This document shows, in pieces, positions 15,128 through 24,338 of a DNA stretch of 40,645 nt. The DNA comes from VRUE01 sp035557635 (lineage in GTDB: Bacteria; Actinomycetota; Thermoleophilia; Solirubrobacterales; 70-9). Made by a program: the position numbers and the translations under genes. The first letter of the stretch is position 1. Every line of letters starts with the position of its first letter. Location of the stretch: contig DATMDR010000059.1 in NCBI GenBank assembly GCA_035557635.1, positions 1 to 40,645 of the forward strand, read 5' to 3'. The notes beneath the pieces are model-generated. The model was given only the letters and a program-made list of their open reading frames with translations, was not told the origin of the DNA and did not search any database.

Positions 15128-16153
15128 GTGGCTTCCCCGCCGGTAGCAACCGTGTCGCGATCCCGCGACGCCGCGCCCCGCCGCAAGTCGGCGGCGCTGC
15201 CCCCGCGTGCTGCCAAGCGGCGGATGCTGGTGATCGTCAACCCTTACGCGACGACGGTCTCCGACCGGCTGAAGAACCTCGTCGTCTACGCGCTGCAGGG
15301 TCGCTACGAGGTCGAGGCGGTGTCGACGGAAGCGCAGAACCACGCCACTGAGATCGGCCGCGAGGCCCGCGACGGAGGCTATGACGTGGTCGTCGCCTTC
15401 GGCGGCGACGGGACGCTGAACGAGGTCGCCAACGGGCTGGCCGGCACGGACGTGCCGCTCTCGGTCCTGCCGGGAGGGTCGACCAACGTGGTCTGCCGCA
15501 CCCTCGGCATCCCCAACGACGTGGTCGATGCCACCGAGCACCTGCTGGCGATGGCGGACGAGTGGAGGCCGCGGCGCATCGACCTTGGCATGGCCGACAA
15601 CCGTTATTTCGTCTTCTCCTGCGGCGTCGGCATCGACGCCACCGTGGTCGAGCGGGTCGACGCCCACCCGAAGCTGAAGAGCAGCGCCGGCCCCTACTAC
15701 TACACCTGGGCGGTGATCTCGGCCTTCTACCGCCGCTATCTCCACAACCCGGTGAGGCTGCAAACGGTGATCGGAGACGGCGAGGCGGTCGAGGGCGTCA
15801 CCGCCCTGGCCCAGAACTCGCAGCCCTTCACCTACTTCGCGAAACGCCCGATCCGGGTCTGCGAGGGAGTCGAGATCGATGACGGCACGCTCTCCGTCGG
15901 GGTGCTCAAGCGGGCCGCCCAGCGCGACATGCCGACCCTCATCCCCCGCGTGCTCAGCGTCGGTCCCTCCACCGCCCGCCACCGGCAGATGGCTCACTTC
16001 GAAGACGTCGGGGAGGCCAGGGTCTCCTCGGTCTCCAAGGCCAAGGGCGGAGCCGTCCGGCCCTTCCCGGTCCAGGTCGACGGCGACTACATCGGCGAGC
16101 ACACCGAGATCACGCTGCGCGCGGTCCCCGCCGCCCTCACCGTCGTTGCTTAG
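15128..16153 (+). CDS. Diacylglycerol kinase-family lipid kinase
   Basis: Members phosphorylate diacylglycerol or related lipids with ATP at the membrane face. The 341-residue protein has the catalytic glycine loop GGDGTLNEVANGL near residue 97 and PGGSTNVVCRTLG near residue 121, both diagnostic, followed by the beta-sandwich domain ending in the usual VQVDGDYIG. The first 30 residues are basic and probably disordered. The GTG at 15128 has AGGA about ten bases upstream. It ends the plus-strand run. A large stem-loop at its 3' end separates it from convergent rel. Confidence 0.9.
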   Translation: MASPPVATVSRSRDAAPRRKSAALPPRAAKRRMLVIVNPYATTVSDRLKNLVVYALQGRYEVEAVSTEAQNHATEIGREARDGGYDVVVAFGGDGTLNEVANGLAGTDVPLSVLPGGSTNVVCRTLGIPNDVVDATEHLLAMADEWRPRRIDLGMADNRYFVFSCGVGIDATVVERVDAHPKLKSSAGPYYYTWAVISAFYRRYLHNPVRLQTVIGDGEAVEGVTALAQNSQPFTYFAKRPIRVCEGVEIDDGTLSVGVLKRAAQRDMPTLIPRVLSVGPSTARHRQMAHFEDVGEARVSSVSKAKGGAVRPFPVQVDGDYIGEHTEITLRAVPAALTVVA

Positions 16154-16246
16154 CGGCGTGAGAGTCAAGCCTGGGTAGGACGCAGCGTGGCGTGCTCTGC
16201 ACGCGAGCGACCGAGGACGCCCCCAGGCGCTGACTATCACGCCGCT
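16152..16246. terminator. Large imperfect palindrome between convergent lipid kinase and rel genes
   Basis: Outer arms of about 24 bases (16152-16174 and 16222-16246, AGCGGCGTGAGAGTCA against its near reverse complement) enclose an inner hairpin GCGTGC-TCT-GCACGC at 16190-16204. The left arm starts in the kinase stop codon and the right arm covers the rel stop. Position and symmetry suit a bidirectional terminator, though there is no U-run. Confidence 0.65.
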
Positions 16247-18402
16247 GGCGTGATCCGGTAGGCGTCGAAGACAGACTCGACGTTGCGCAGGCGGGAGATG
16301 CACTGTTTGAGCTGCTCGGTGTCGCCGACCTCGACCACGAAGCGGTTCTTCACCATCGGGTGACGGGTCATGCAGCTGGCGCCGACGATGTTGATCCCCG
16401 CCTCGGAGAAGGTCCGCGAGAGGTCCTCCAGCAGCCGAGTGCGATCGTAGGCGTCGATCTGGATCTCGACCCGGTAGGAGGACTCGTTCTCGCCGTCCCA
16501 GCTGACCTCGACGAAGCGTTCGGGGTCGCGTTTCAGCGCCCGCATGTTCTTGCAGTCGGTCCGGTGGATGGTGATCCCGCGCCCCAGTGAGACATAGCCG
16601 GCGATCTCGTCGCCGGGCACCGGGCGGCAGCACTTGGCCAGCCGCACGACGACGTTCTCGGCGCCCTTGACGCTGATCCCGTAGTTGGAGGCGTCCTTGG
16701 TGCGCCGCGCCTTGTCCTCGCGCGCGTCCGAGATGCCCAGCGGTTCGGTGTCCTCGACCGCCTCGCCGGCTTTCAGCCGCTGCATCAGCTTGCTGGCGAC
16801 CAGCCTGGCGGAGACCTTGCCCTGGCCCAGGGCGATGTAGAACTCGCTTGCTTTGCGGTGGCCCATCTCGCGGATCACGTCGGCGAGCAGGGGCGAGCCG
16901 GCGACCTTCTGCATCGGCAGGCCGTGCTTTCGCAGCGCCGCCTCCAGTGCCTCGCGGCCGTTGCGCTCGGCGTCCTCGCGCCCCTCCTCCTTGAACCAGG
17001 CACGGATCTTGTTGCGGGCGCGGCTGGTGCGGACCAGCTTCAGCCAGTCGCGCGAAGGACCCCGCTTCTGTTTCGCGGTCAGCACCTCGACGATGTCGCC
17101 GGAGCGCAGCTGGTAATGCAGCGGCACGATCTTGCCGTTGATCTTGGCGCCGACGCAGCGGTGGCCGACGTCGGTGTGCACGGCGTAGGCGAAGTCGAGC
17201 GGGGTCGAGCCGGCCGAGAGGCTCTTCACCTCGCCTTTCGGGGTGAAGACGAAGACCTCGTCCTCGAACAGGTCGACCTTGAGCGACTCGAGGAACTCGG
17301 TCGGGTCCTGTTCGCCCTCCGTCTCGACCAGCTGCCGCAGCCAGGTCATCTTCTCCCGCTGCGGGTCGCCGCCGCTGCCCTCCTTGTAGGCGACGTGGGT
17401 GGCGATCCCGTACTCCGCCAGCTTGTGCATCTCCTCGGTGCGGATCTGGATCTCGAGCGGCTTGCCTTCGGGCCCGATCACCGTCGTGTGCAGCGCCTGG
17501 TACATGTTGGCCTTCGGCATCGCGACGAAGTCCTTGAAGCGCCCCGGCAGGGGCTTCCAGAGCGAGTGGATGACGCCGATCGCCCCGTAGCAGTCCTTGA
17601 CCGAGCCGACGATCACCCGCATCGCGGTGAGGTCGAAGATCTCGTTGAACTCGCGCCCCTTCTTGGTCATCTTCGTGTAGATCGAGTAGAAGTGCTTGGC
17701 GCGGCCTGAGATCTCGGCCTCGATGCCAACCTTGTCCAGCTCGCCGGAAAGGAAGCTGCCGGCGTCCTCGACGAAGTCCTCGCGCTCGGTGCGCTGCTGG
17801 GCGACGAGCTGCTTGATCTCCTTGTACTTGCGCGGGTGCAGGGTGGCGAAGGCGAGGTCCTCCAGCTCCCACTTGATCGCGTGGATGCCGAGCCGGTGGG
17901 CCAGCGGCGCGTAGATCTCCAGCGTCTCGCGCGACTTCGTCAGCTGCTTTTGCTTCGGCAGCGCGCCCAGGGTGCGCATGTTGTGGAGGCGGTCGGCCAG
18001 CTTGATCAGGATCACCCTGATGTCAGTGGCCATCGCCACCATCATCTTGCGGTAGTTCTCGGCCTGCCGCTCGTCGCGGCTCTCAAAGGCGATCCCGGTC
18101 AGCTTGGTGACGCCGTCGACCAGCTGGGCGATCTCCTCGCCGAACTCCTCGCGAATCTCCTCGAGGCTGGCGCTGGTGTCCTCAACCGTGTCGTGCAGTA
18201 GCGCCGCGCAGAGCGTCTCGGTGTCGAGCCGCATCGCGGCGCAGACCTGCGCGACCCCCACGGGGTGGGTGATGAACTCGTCGCCGGAGCGGCGCCTCTG
18301 GTCGGCATGGCGCTCGCAGGCGAACTCGAAGGCGTGCCCGACCGCGGCACGGTCGATCGTCGCCACGGCGAGCGCGGTGCCGCCATTGCCCCCCACGGCC
18401 AC
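16237..18402 (-). CDS. rel: Bifunctional (p)ppGpp synthetase/hydrolase (RelA/SpoT family)
   Basis: Rel makes and degrades the stringent-response alarmone in response to uncharged tRNA on ribosomes. The 721-residue protein has the order HD hydrolase (HDTVED at residues 70-75), synthetase (RFKDFVAMPKANMYQALHTT near residue 290), TGS, zinc-finger-like (CCRPVPGD and HRTDC) and C-terminal ACT domain. The HD motif is intact, so hydrolysis is expected. The GTG at 18402 has GGAG six bases upstream. In-frame residues upstream look protein-like but lack any start codon. It follows recJ by 71 bases. Confidence 0.95.
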   Translation of the reverse strand: MAVGGNGGTALAVATIDRAAVGHAFEFACERHADQRRRSGDEFITHPVGVAQVCAAMRLDTETLCAALLHDTVEDTSASLEEIREEFGEEIAQLVDGVTKLTGIAFESRDERQAENYRKMMVAMATDIRVILIKLADRLHNMRTLGALPKQKQLTKSRETLEIYAPLAHRLGIHAIKWELEDLAFATLHPRKYKEIKQLVAQQRTEREDFVEDAGSFLSGELDKVGIEAEISGRAKHFYSIYTKMTKKGREFNEIFDLTAMRVIVGSVKDCYGAIGVIHSLWKPLPGRFKDFVAMPKANMYQALHTTVIGPEGKPLEIQIRTEEMHKLAEYGIATHVAYKEGSGGDPQREKMTWLRQLVETEGEQDPTEFLESLKVDLFEDEVFVFTPKGEVKSLSAGSTPLDFAYAVHTDVGHRCVGAKINGKIVPLHYQLRSGDIVEVLTAKQKRGPSRDWLKLVRTSRARNKIRAWFKEEGREDAERNGREALEAALRKHGLPMQKVAGSPLLADVIREMGHRKASEFYIALGQGKVSARLVASKLMQRLKAGEAVEDTEPLGISDAREDKARRTKDASNYGISVKGAENVVVRLAKCCRPVPGDEIAGYVSLGRGITIHRTDCKNMRALKRDPERFVEVSWDGENESSYRVEIQIDAYDRTRLLEDLSRTFSEAGINIVGASCMTRHPMVKNRFVVEVGDTEQLKQCISRLRNVESVFDAYRITPAA

Positions 18403-18473
18403 GCCATCTCCGGCAGGCGCGGAGTCGAACTCCTCGACGACGGCGAAGAGGTCGGCGAGGAGCTCCGAGTGCT

Positions 18474-21035
18474 CTACGGGTGTTTGTGCCTTTCCAGGTA
18501 TCGGCGGCCTTCCTCGTATTGGGCGCTGTAGGCGCGGAACGCGGCAGAGCGCTCCAAGTCTGTTCTCCCTGAGGATACGACCCCGACCTCGCCGCGCCCA
18601 CCGTCGGGGTCGCCCTCGACCAAGCCGAGCTCGGTGAGGATGCGGAAGCAGCGGGCCGCAGTCTCGGGCCCGCGCTCACGGGCTCCGGCCCCCGCCAGCG
18701 CCTCCCGCAGCGACTCGCCGCTGGCCTCCCCTGCCTCGCGCAGGTTCCTAAACACGGCGATCAGGGCTGGGCGGCGCGCGAGCTGGTCCTCGAGCGAGGT
18801 GAGCGTCTGGCTCACCTCTCCCCGTCCCCAGGTCTCGTGCAGGTAGCCGGGATGTCCCGCCCGGTCGCTCCAGCCGTCCACAGGCCGAGCGGCCAACCGC
18901 TCGTGACTGGCCGAGGTGGGTGGATCGAGGAGGACGACGTGCTCGTACTCGGCGGCGAGGCTGGGCGTTCGCTCCAGCGCCGGGTAGTCGGCGACCGCGG
19001 GAGCGCGCCCCTCCGCCAGGATGCCGCCGCAGCCCTCGCAGCGGGCACCAGGGGAGCGGTTGCCGAAGCGGGCGAGGGCGGCGAGCTCGCGCCGGCGTGC
19101 GGAATCCGCGCAGACGACCAGCACCTCGTTGCCGCTGGAGACCAGCTCGGCGATGGTCGAAGCGCCGGAGCCGCCGCTCTTCACGAGCTCGCGAACGCGA
19201 GGCCCTTCCGAGCTCCCGTCCCCGGACGGTGGTTCGAGCGGCAGCCGCAACTCGCGCTCGAAGCGACTCCACCACTCCCCATCCGGGCACTCGCAGACCG
19301 GCTCCACCGGATAGAGCTCGCGCAGGACGATGCGCGGCTCCACGGCGCCGTTCCAGCGGTTGACCTCGAGCCGGACGGTTGCGTCGACCGCCTCGTCCTC
19401 GCCGACGCCGAGGCGCGAGCGACCGAAGACGACCCCGAGCGCCCGGTGGGAGCCGCTGTGGAGGCTGAAGCGAGCGTGCTTCCCCTCTCCCATCGGGCGC
19501 ACGTCGCGGACTCGGGCGGAGGGCACCAGCAGTCGCACGCCGGGGTTGCCCATCCCGAAGGGGCCTAGCCGGCCGAGCTCCTCGGCCAGCTCGAGGCCAA
19601 TGCCCTGGCCGCCAACCATCGCATCCACGCGCTCCTTCCGCCCCAGGTCCTCGGGCGCGAGGACCGAGTCGGCATGTGCTGCGAAAGCCTCCTGGAAAGC
19701 GGCAACGTCCCCGGCGCGCAACTGTAGGCCGGCAGCCGCGCGGTGACCGCCGAAACCGGTCAGGTGCTCGGAGCAGGCCTGGAGCGCAGCCAGCAAGTCG
19801 AACCCGGGGATGCTGCGACCGCTCCCCCGCCCCTCACCCTTCTCGTCGAGCGTGATTACGACCGCTGGCCGGTGATGGCGCTCGACCATCCGCGAGGCGA
19901 CGATCCCCACCACACCCGGGTGCCACCCCTCGCCGGCGACCACCAGCCCGCGCGCCTCTTGCAACCGCTCAGGCAACTCGCGCCAAGCCGTCTCCGCGGC
20001 TCCGTCGACCTCGCGCTCGGTCGCCCGCCGCTCGCCGTTGGCCCGATTGAGCTCCTTGGCTATCTCAGCGGCACGCGCCTCGTCATCGGTGAGGAAGAGC
20101 TCTACGCCGGCATCAGCACGGTAGAGGCGGCCGGCCGCATTGATCCTCGGTGCCAGCCGGAACCCCAGATCGCTCTCGTCCAGCTGCGCCGGCTCGCATT
20201 TGGCCGCCTCGATCAGTGCCCGGATCCCAGGCCGCTGGGCACGACGCAACTCCTCCAGCCCACGCCTCACCAGCGCGCGGTTCTCGCCTTGCAACGGAAC
20301 CAGATCAGCCACCGTCGCCAAGGCGACTAGGTCGAGGTCAGCGTCAGAGGCGTCGGGGATAGGGTCCCCGGGAACTCCGCGCGAAGTCGCGCCCGGGGAC
20401 CCTATCCCCGACGCCTCCCGCAGGGCACAAGCAAGCTTCCAGGCGACGGCGGTACCGCAGAGGCTCTCGAAGGGGTAGCCGTCGATCGCGGGGTGGAGAA
20501 TCGGGCAGTCGGGCAGTTCCTCCCCCGGCTGGTGGTGATCAGTGACGATCACGTCCATCCCCAGCTCCTGCGCAGTTTTGACCTCGTCCACCGCCGTGAT
20601 GCCACAGTCGGCGGTGATCAGAAGCTTCGTGCCGCGCTCAGCTAGCTTCTCGACGTTGGCCGGGCTGAGTCCGTAGCCGTCGCTGAGGCGATCGGGGATC
20701 AGCCAGGCGCACTCGGCGCCAAGCTCGCGCAGAGTGTTGACGAGAATCGTCGTGGCGCAGACGCCGTCGACGTCGAAGTCGCCGTGGATGGCGATCCGGT
20801 GCTTGTCCCGCACGGCCGTCAGAACCTGCTCGACCACTGCCGCCATCGATTTGAACTCGCTTGGCTCGTGCGACTCGTTCGCTTCGAGGAAGGCGCAGGC
20901 CACCTCAGGCGTGCGGTGGCCGCGGCGCACCAGGGTGATCGCTACCGGCTCGCTCAGGCCGAGCTCGTCGACCAGCACCCGCGCCTCGCGGTAGTCGTAC
21001 GGTGAGGCCTCGTAGGTGTGCGCGATCTCCGCCAT
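18474..21035 (-). CDS. recJ: Single-stranded-DNA-specific exonuclease RecJ with long C-terminal extension
   Basis: RecJ degrades 5' ends of single-stranded DNA in recombination and mismatch repair. The 853-residue protein has the DHH phosphoesterase motifs DFDVDGVCATT near residue 85, TADCGIT and VTDHHQPG, and the DHHA1 motif GFGGHRAAAG near residue 420. Residues after about 580 form a long extension, like that of firmicute RecJ proteins. It holds a CEGCGG cysteine pair and a C-terminal winged-helix-like segment. A 25-bp perfect palindrome (20348-20416) lies in frame and encodes residues about 207-230, GIGSPGATSRGVPGDPIPD, just before a conserved DLVALATVADLVPL segment. That stretch looks like an inserted surface loop. 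Confidence 0.95.
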   Translation of the reverse strand: MAEIAHTYEASPYDYREARVLVDELGLSEPVAITLVRRGHRTPEVACAFLEANESHEPSEFKSMAAVVEQVLTAVRDKHRIAIHGDFDVDGVCATTILVNTLRELGAECAWLIPDRLSDGYGLSPANVEKLAERGTKLLITADCGITAVDEVKTAQELGMDVIVTDHHQPGEELPDCPILHPAIDGYPFESLCGTAVAWKLACALREASGIGSPGATSRGVPGDPIPDASDADLDLVALATVADLVPLQGENRALVRRGLEELRRAQRPGIRALIEAAKCEPAQLDESDLGFRLAPRINAAGRLYRADAGVELFLTDDEARAAEIAKELNRANGERRATEREVDGAAETAWRELPERLQEARGLVVAGEGWHPGVVGIVASRMVERHHRPAVVITLDEKGEGRGSGRSIPGFDLLAALQACSEHLTGFGGHRAAAGLQLRAGDVAAFQEAFAAHADSVLAPEDLGRKERVDAMVGGQGIGLELAEELGRLGPFGMGNPGVRLLVPSARVRDVRPMGEGKHARFSLHSGSHRALGVVFGRSRLGVGEDEAVDATVRLEVNRWNGAVEPRIVLRELYPVEPVCECPDGEWWSRFERELRLPLEPPSGDGSSEGPRVRELVKSGGSGASTIAELVSSGNEVLVVCADSARRRELAALARFGNRSPGARCEGCGGILAEGRAPAVADYPALERTPSLAAEYEHVVLLDPPTSASHERLAARPVDGWSDRAGHPGYLHETWGRGEVSQTLTSLEDQLARRPALIAVFRNLREAGEASGESLREALAGAGARERGPETAARCFRILTELGLVEGDPDGGRGEVGVVSSGRTDLERSAAFRAYSAQYEEGRRYLERHKHP
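20348..20416. repeat. 25-bp perfect inverted repeat inside recJ
   Basis: Bases 20348-20372 (starting AGGCGTCGGGGATAGGG) are the exact reverse complement of 20392-20416, with a 19-base spacer. The element is in frame and encodes a Gly/Pro/Ser-rich loop. No other copy was seen in this window. Confidence 0.95.
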
Positions 21036-21108
21036 CCCTTGAACCTAAGAAGCGCTTCAGACGCCATCCCGGTTAAGGAGGTGCGCAATATGCAGGCTAA
21101 AAGGAGGG

Positions 21109-21384
21109 CTAGGCCTGCGCCTGCTGCTGCTCTTCGGTGCGAACGCCGATGAACCAGACGACGGCGAGGCCGATCACCGTGCCGGGAATGGCGACGAGCG
21201 CGGTCGCGAGATCGGTGTCGCCGAGGCTTTTCCCGGAAGCGATGGCGACGATCGCACCGAAGAGGACGGCCCCGGTGGTCGCGCCGAGCAGGGCGCCGAC
21301 GATGCCCTGCCAGAAGCGATCGGGCAGGAACACGGTGAAATGCCAGAGGGCGAGGCCCATCATGAACCAGACGACGAGGGCCAT
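21109..21384 (-). CDS. Small integral membrane protein of unknown function, coupled to secDF
   Basis: This is a 91-residue protein with three predicted membrane segments (about residues 3-20, 26-48 and 60-80) and a short polar C-terminus ending EEQQQAQA. Its ATG shares one base with the secDF stop (TAATG), so it is probably translated together with SecDF. The size and position suggest an accessory to the translocase, but it lacks recognisable YajC features and I do not assign it. Length and membrane pattern resemble many small unnamed actinobacterial proteins. Confidence 0.75.
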   Translation of the reverse strand: MALVVWFMMGLALWHFTVFLPDRFWQGIVGALLGATTGAVLFGAIVAIASGKSLGDTDLATALVAIPGTVIGLAVVWFIGVRTEEQQQAQA

Positions 21385-24332
21385 TACTTTCGCCTCCCGT
21401 GTTTGCGGCGCTGCTGGCGCCGTTCGCGGCGCTGCTGATTGCGTTCGCGTCGCTCGACAGAGGCGGGATCGGCAGCTGCCTGCGATTCCCCGTCCGCAGA
21501 AGGCTCTGCGCCGTCGCTGTCGGCCGGAGGCTCGGCAGTGGCCACCGCGCTCGGCCGCGGCTCCGGCTCGAGCTGGGCGGCGGGGGGCGCCTCGACCCCA
21601 GTCTCCCTGGGCTCCTCGTCGTCGAGCCTCGCCACTTCGAGCTCGTCGGCGAAGGCGGGCACGCTGCCGTGCGCCGCGGCGATCCGTTCGCGCCGCTGCT
21701 GGAAGCCGGGCTCGCGTTCCTTCCAGGCGTTCAGAACGGGCGCGGCGATGAAGATCGACGAGTAGGTACCGGAGAAGATGCCGACAATCATCGCGAAGGC
21801 GAAGGCCTGCAGGGTGGCGCCGCCGAAGATCAGCAGCATGGTGACCAGGAAGACCGCGGAGAGGCCGGTGATCAAGGACCGGGTGAGGACCTCGCTCATC
21901 GAGCGGTTGACGATCTGCGAGAAGGCGGCGCGCGGCATCCGCGGCACGTTCTCGCGGATCCGGTCGAAGACGATCACGGTGTCGTACAGCGAGTAACCGA
22001 GGATCGTGAGGAAGGCGGCCACGGTGGCGCTCGAGACTTCCTCCCCGGCCAGCGAGTAGACCCCCGCGGTGATCAGGATGTCGTGGGCCACGGCGATCAG
22101 GACCGGCACCGCGTACTTCGCTTCGAAGCGGAAGGCCATGTAGGCGGAGATCAGCAGCAGCGAGAAGATGATCGCGAGGGTCGCGCTGCGAGCCACCTGC
22201 GCGCCGAAGGTCGGCCCGACGCTGGTGTTCTCGAAGCTTTCGGGCTGGATCCCGAATTCCTCATCCAGCACCTCCTCGACTTTCTCGACGCCGCCCGGCT
22301 GCAGCTCCTCCGACTGGATCTGGAAGCCGTCCCCGAACTGCTCGTCGTCCGTCTCCTGGATCTCGGCCTCCCCCAGCCCCTCCTCCTCGACCGCCGTGCG
22401 CACTTCTTCGACGCTGGCGCTCTGCTCGGGGGCGAAGTTGATTCGCGTCCCGGACTCGAAGTCGATGCCGAAGTTGAGCTGGCTGACGGCGAGGGAGAGC
22501 GCGCCGACGACGAGGATCGCGCCCGAGATCGAGAAGAACCAGCGGCTCGCGCCGACGAAGTTGAAGCGCCACCTGGACTCCGACTCCTGTGAGGCCCCCA
22601 GCAGGCGCGGTGAGGAGAGCAGCCGGCCGCGGCCGAAGACGGCGAGCAGCGCCTGGGTGAAGACCACCGCGGTGAAGAGCGAGACCAGCGTGCCGACGCC
22701 AAGCGTGAAGGCGAAGCCCTTGACGCTCGCCGTCGCCAGCACGAAGAGGATGAAGGCGGTGAAGAAGGTGATGACGTTGGCGTCGATGATCGTCCCGATC
22801 CCGCGCCGGTATCCGACCGCGATCGCCGAGGAGAGGCTGCGACCGGCCCGCACTTCCTCCTTGATCCGCTCGAAGATGACGATGTTCGAGTCCGCCGCGA
22901 CACCGATGGTCAGGATCAGGCCGGCGATTCCCGGCAGGGTCATCGTGATCGGGATCAGCTTGATCAGGGCGAAGAAGAAGACCGCGTAGACGGCCAGCCC
23001 GAGCGTCGCCACCACCCCGAGGAGGCGGTAGTAGGCGATCAGGAAGACGATCACCAGGAGCAGCCCGATCAAGCCGGCCTTCAGCCCCTGGTCGAGCGCC
23101 TGCTCGCCGAGCGTCGCCGAGACCAGGGTCTGGCTGATCAGCTTCAGGTTGATCGGCAGGGCGCCGATCTGGAGGATCGTCGCCAGGTCCTGGGCCTCCT
23201 GGATGCCGGAGAAGCCGCCGGAGATCTGCGCCCCGGTCCGCCCGTCGATCCCGTCGGGGTTCTGGGCGAAGTTGATGATAGGTCGCGTCTTCACCTCGTT
23301 GTCGAGGACGACGGCGAAGTGGCCGGAGCTCTGTTCGGCGGTTTTGTCGTCGACCACGCCGATCGCCGAGGCCTGGCCGCGCTGGGCGATCGTGCGCGTC
23401 ACCTCCTGGAAGGCGTCCTGGCCGTCGTCGGTGAAGTTGAAGGTGACGTTCGGCTGTCCGATTTCGTCGGTTTCCTGCTTCGGGTCGGTGATGTCAGTGC
23501 CCGACAGCGCCGGGTCGTCTTTCAGCGCGTACCAGCCCGGCTCGGCGTCCTCGACCACTTTCCCGCCCGAGTCCACCGGCTGTTCGGAGACGACGACCGT
23601 TCCCACCGGGACCTCGACCACGGTTCCCGTGCGGGCGCGTTTCTCCCCGGTCGGCTTGATGTAGAGGTCCTCCCGGGCGAACTCTGGGCCGGCGACCAGG
23701 TCGGGCTGCCCGCCTTTGGTGCCTTTGGTAAAGAGGTAGAAGCGCGTCCGGTCGGTCGAGCAGGTGGAGCAGTCCTCGACCGGTTTCTGTTCGGCGGCAA
23801 GCTGCACGGCGCCGTAGGCGGTCGCGTAGGCGCCCGCGTAGAGCAGCTGCTGGTTCTCGAGCTTGCTGATGCTGCGCCCGGCCGCTTTCCATTCATCGGT
23901 TGCTTCTTTGAGCGCTTCCGGCGATGGCTGCTGGCCTGGGCGGCCCCCGATCGCCCGCTCGCGATCGATCAGGTTGGGTTCCCAGTCGTAGAAGAAGAGT
24001 TGCGCGGTCGAGCCGACCTGGTCGATCGCCCGCTGTGCGTCGGTGACGTCGGGCAGGCTGACCGAGATCTGATCGAGCCCGAGGCGGGAGACCTCCGGCT
24101 CGGAGACGCCGAGCTCGTCGACGCGCTCCCGGATGATTTCGATCGAGCGCTCGATGTCCTCGCTGCTGACCTCCTCCACCTGGTTGGTCGGCGTGCCCTG
24201 GTAGATCAGTTCGACCCCGCCCTTGAGGTCGAGGCCGAGCTTGGTCGACGTGGTCGCGATGACCGCGGCCGAGGCCACGATCAGCCCGAGAACGAAGATC
24301 AGGACGAAGAGATGTCGGCGCTTCCTCCCCAT
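21384..24332 (-). CDS. secDF: Fused SecDF protein-export membrane protein
   Basis: SecDF uses the proton gradient to help pull translocated proteins across the membrane with SecYEG. This 982-residue protein joins SecD and SecF. SecD starts with a membrane helix and LGLDLKGGVELIYQG near residue 35, a large periplasmic P1 domain, then five more helices to about residue 560. SecF begins near 590, with FGIDFESGTRINF near 635 and its own helices. Charged extremes include a Pro/Glu/Ala-rich linker and a very basic C-terminus. Many actinobacteria have separate secD and secF; here the fusion is continuous with no stop. The zinc-ribbon/PAS gene is six bases upstream. Confidence 0.95.
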   Translation of the reverse strand: MGRKRRHLFVLIFVLGLIVASAAVIATTSTKLGLDLKGGVELIYQGTPTNQVEEVSSEDIERSIEIIRERVDELGVSEPEVSRLGLDQISVSLPDVTDAQRAIDQVGSTAQLFFYDWEPNLIDRERAIGGRPGQQPSPEALKEATDEWKAAGRSISKLENQQLLYAGAYATAYGAVQLAAEQKPVEDCSTCSTDRTRFYLFTKGTKGGQPDLVAGPEFAREDLYIKPTGEKRARTGTVVEVPVGTVVVSEQPVDSGGKVVEDAEPGWYALKDDPALSGTDITDPKQETDEIGQPNVTFNFTDDGQDAFQEVTRTIAQRGQASAIGVVDDKTAEQSSGHFAVVLDNEVKTRPIINFAQNPDGIDGRTGAQISGGFSGIQEAQDLATILQIGALPINLKLISQTLVSATLGEQALDQGLKAGLIGLLLVIVFLIAYYRLLGVVATLGLAVYAVFFFALIKLIPITMTLPGIAGLILTIGVAADSNIVIFERIKEEVRAGRSLSSAIAVGYRRGIGTIIDANVITFFTAFILFVLATASVKGFAFTLGVGTLVSLFTAVVFTQALLAVFGRGRLLSSPRLLGASQESESRWRFNFVGASRWFFSISGAILVVGALSLAVSQLNFGIDFESGTRINFAPEQSASVEEVRTAVEEEGLGEAEIQETDDEQFGDGFQIQSEELQPGGVEKVEEVLDEEFGIQPESFENTSVGPTFGAQVARSATLAIIFSLLLISAYMAFRFEAKYAVPVLIAVAHDILITAGVYSLAGEEVSSATVAAFLTILGYSLYDTVIVFDRIRENVPRMPRAAFSQIVNRSMSEVLTRSLITGLSAVFLVTMLLIFGGATLQAFAFAMIVGIFSGTYSSIFIAAPVLNAWKEREPGFQQRRERIAAAHGSVPAFADELEVARLDDEEPRETGVEAPPAAQLEPEPRPSAVATAEPPADSDGAEPSADGESQAAADPASVERRERNQQRRERRQQRRKHGRRK

Positions 24333-24338
24333 CCGCGC

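Noticed and set aside
15122..17872. A 916-codon minus-strand open frame antisense to the lipid kinase and overlapping rel.
   Set aside because: It is a GC-rich shadow: low-complexity Arg/Gly/Ala sequence with no motifs, while the plus-strand kinase and the other minus frame (rel) have clear family signatures.
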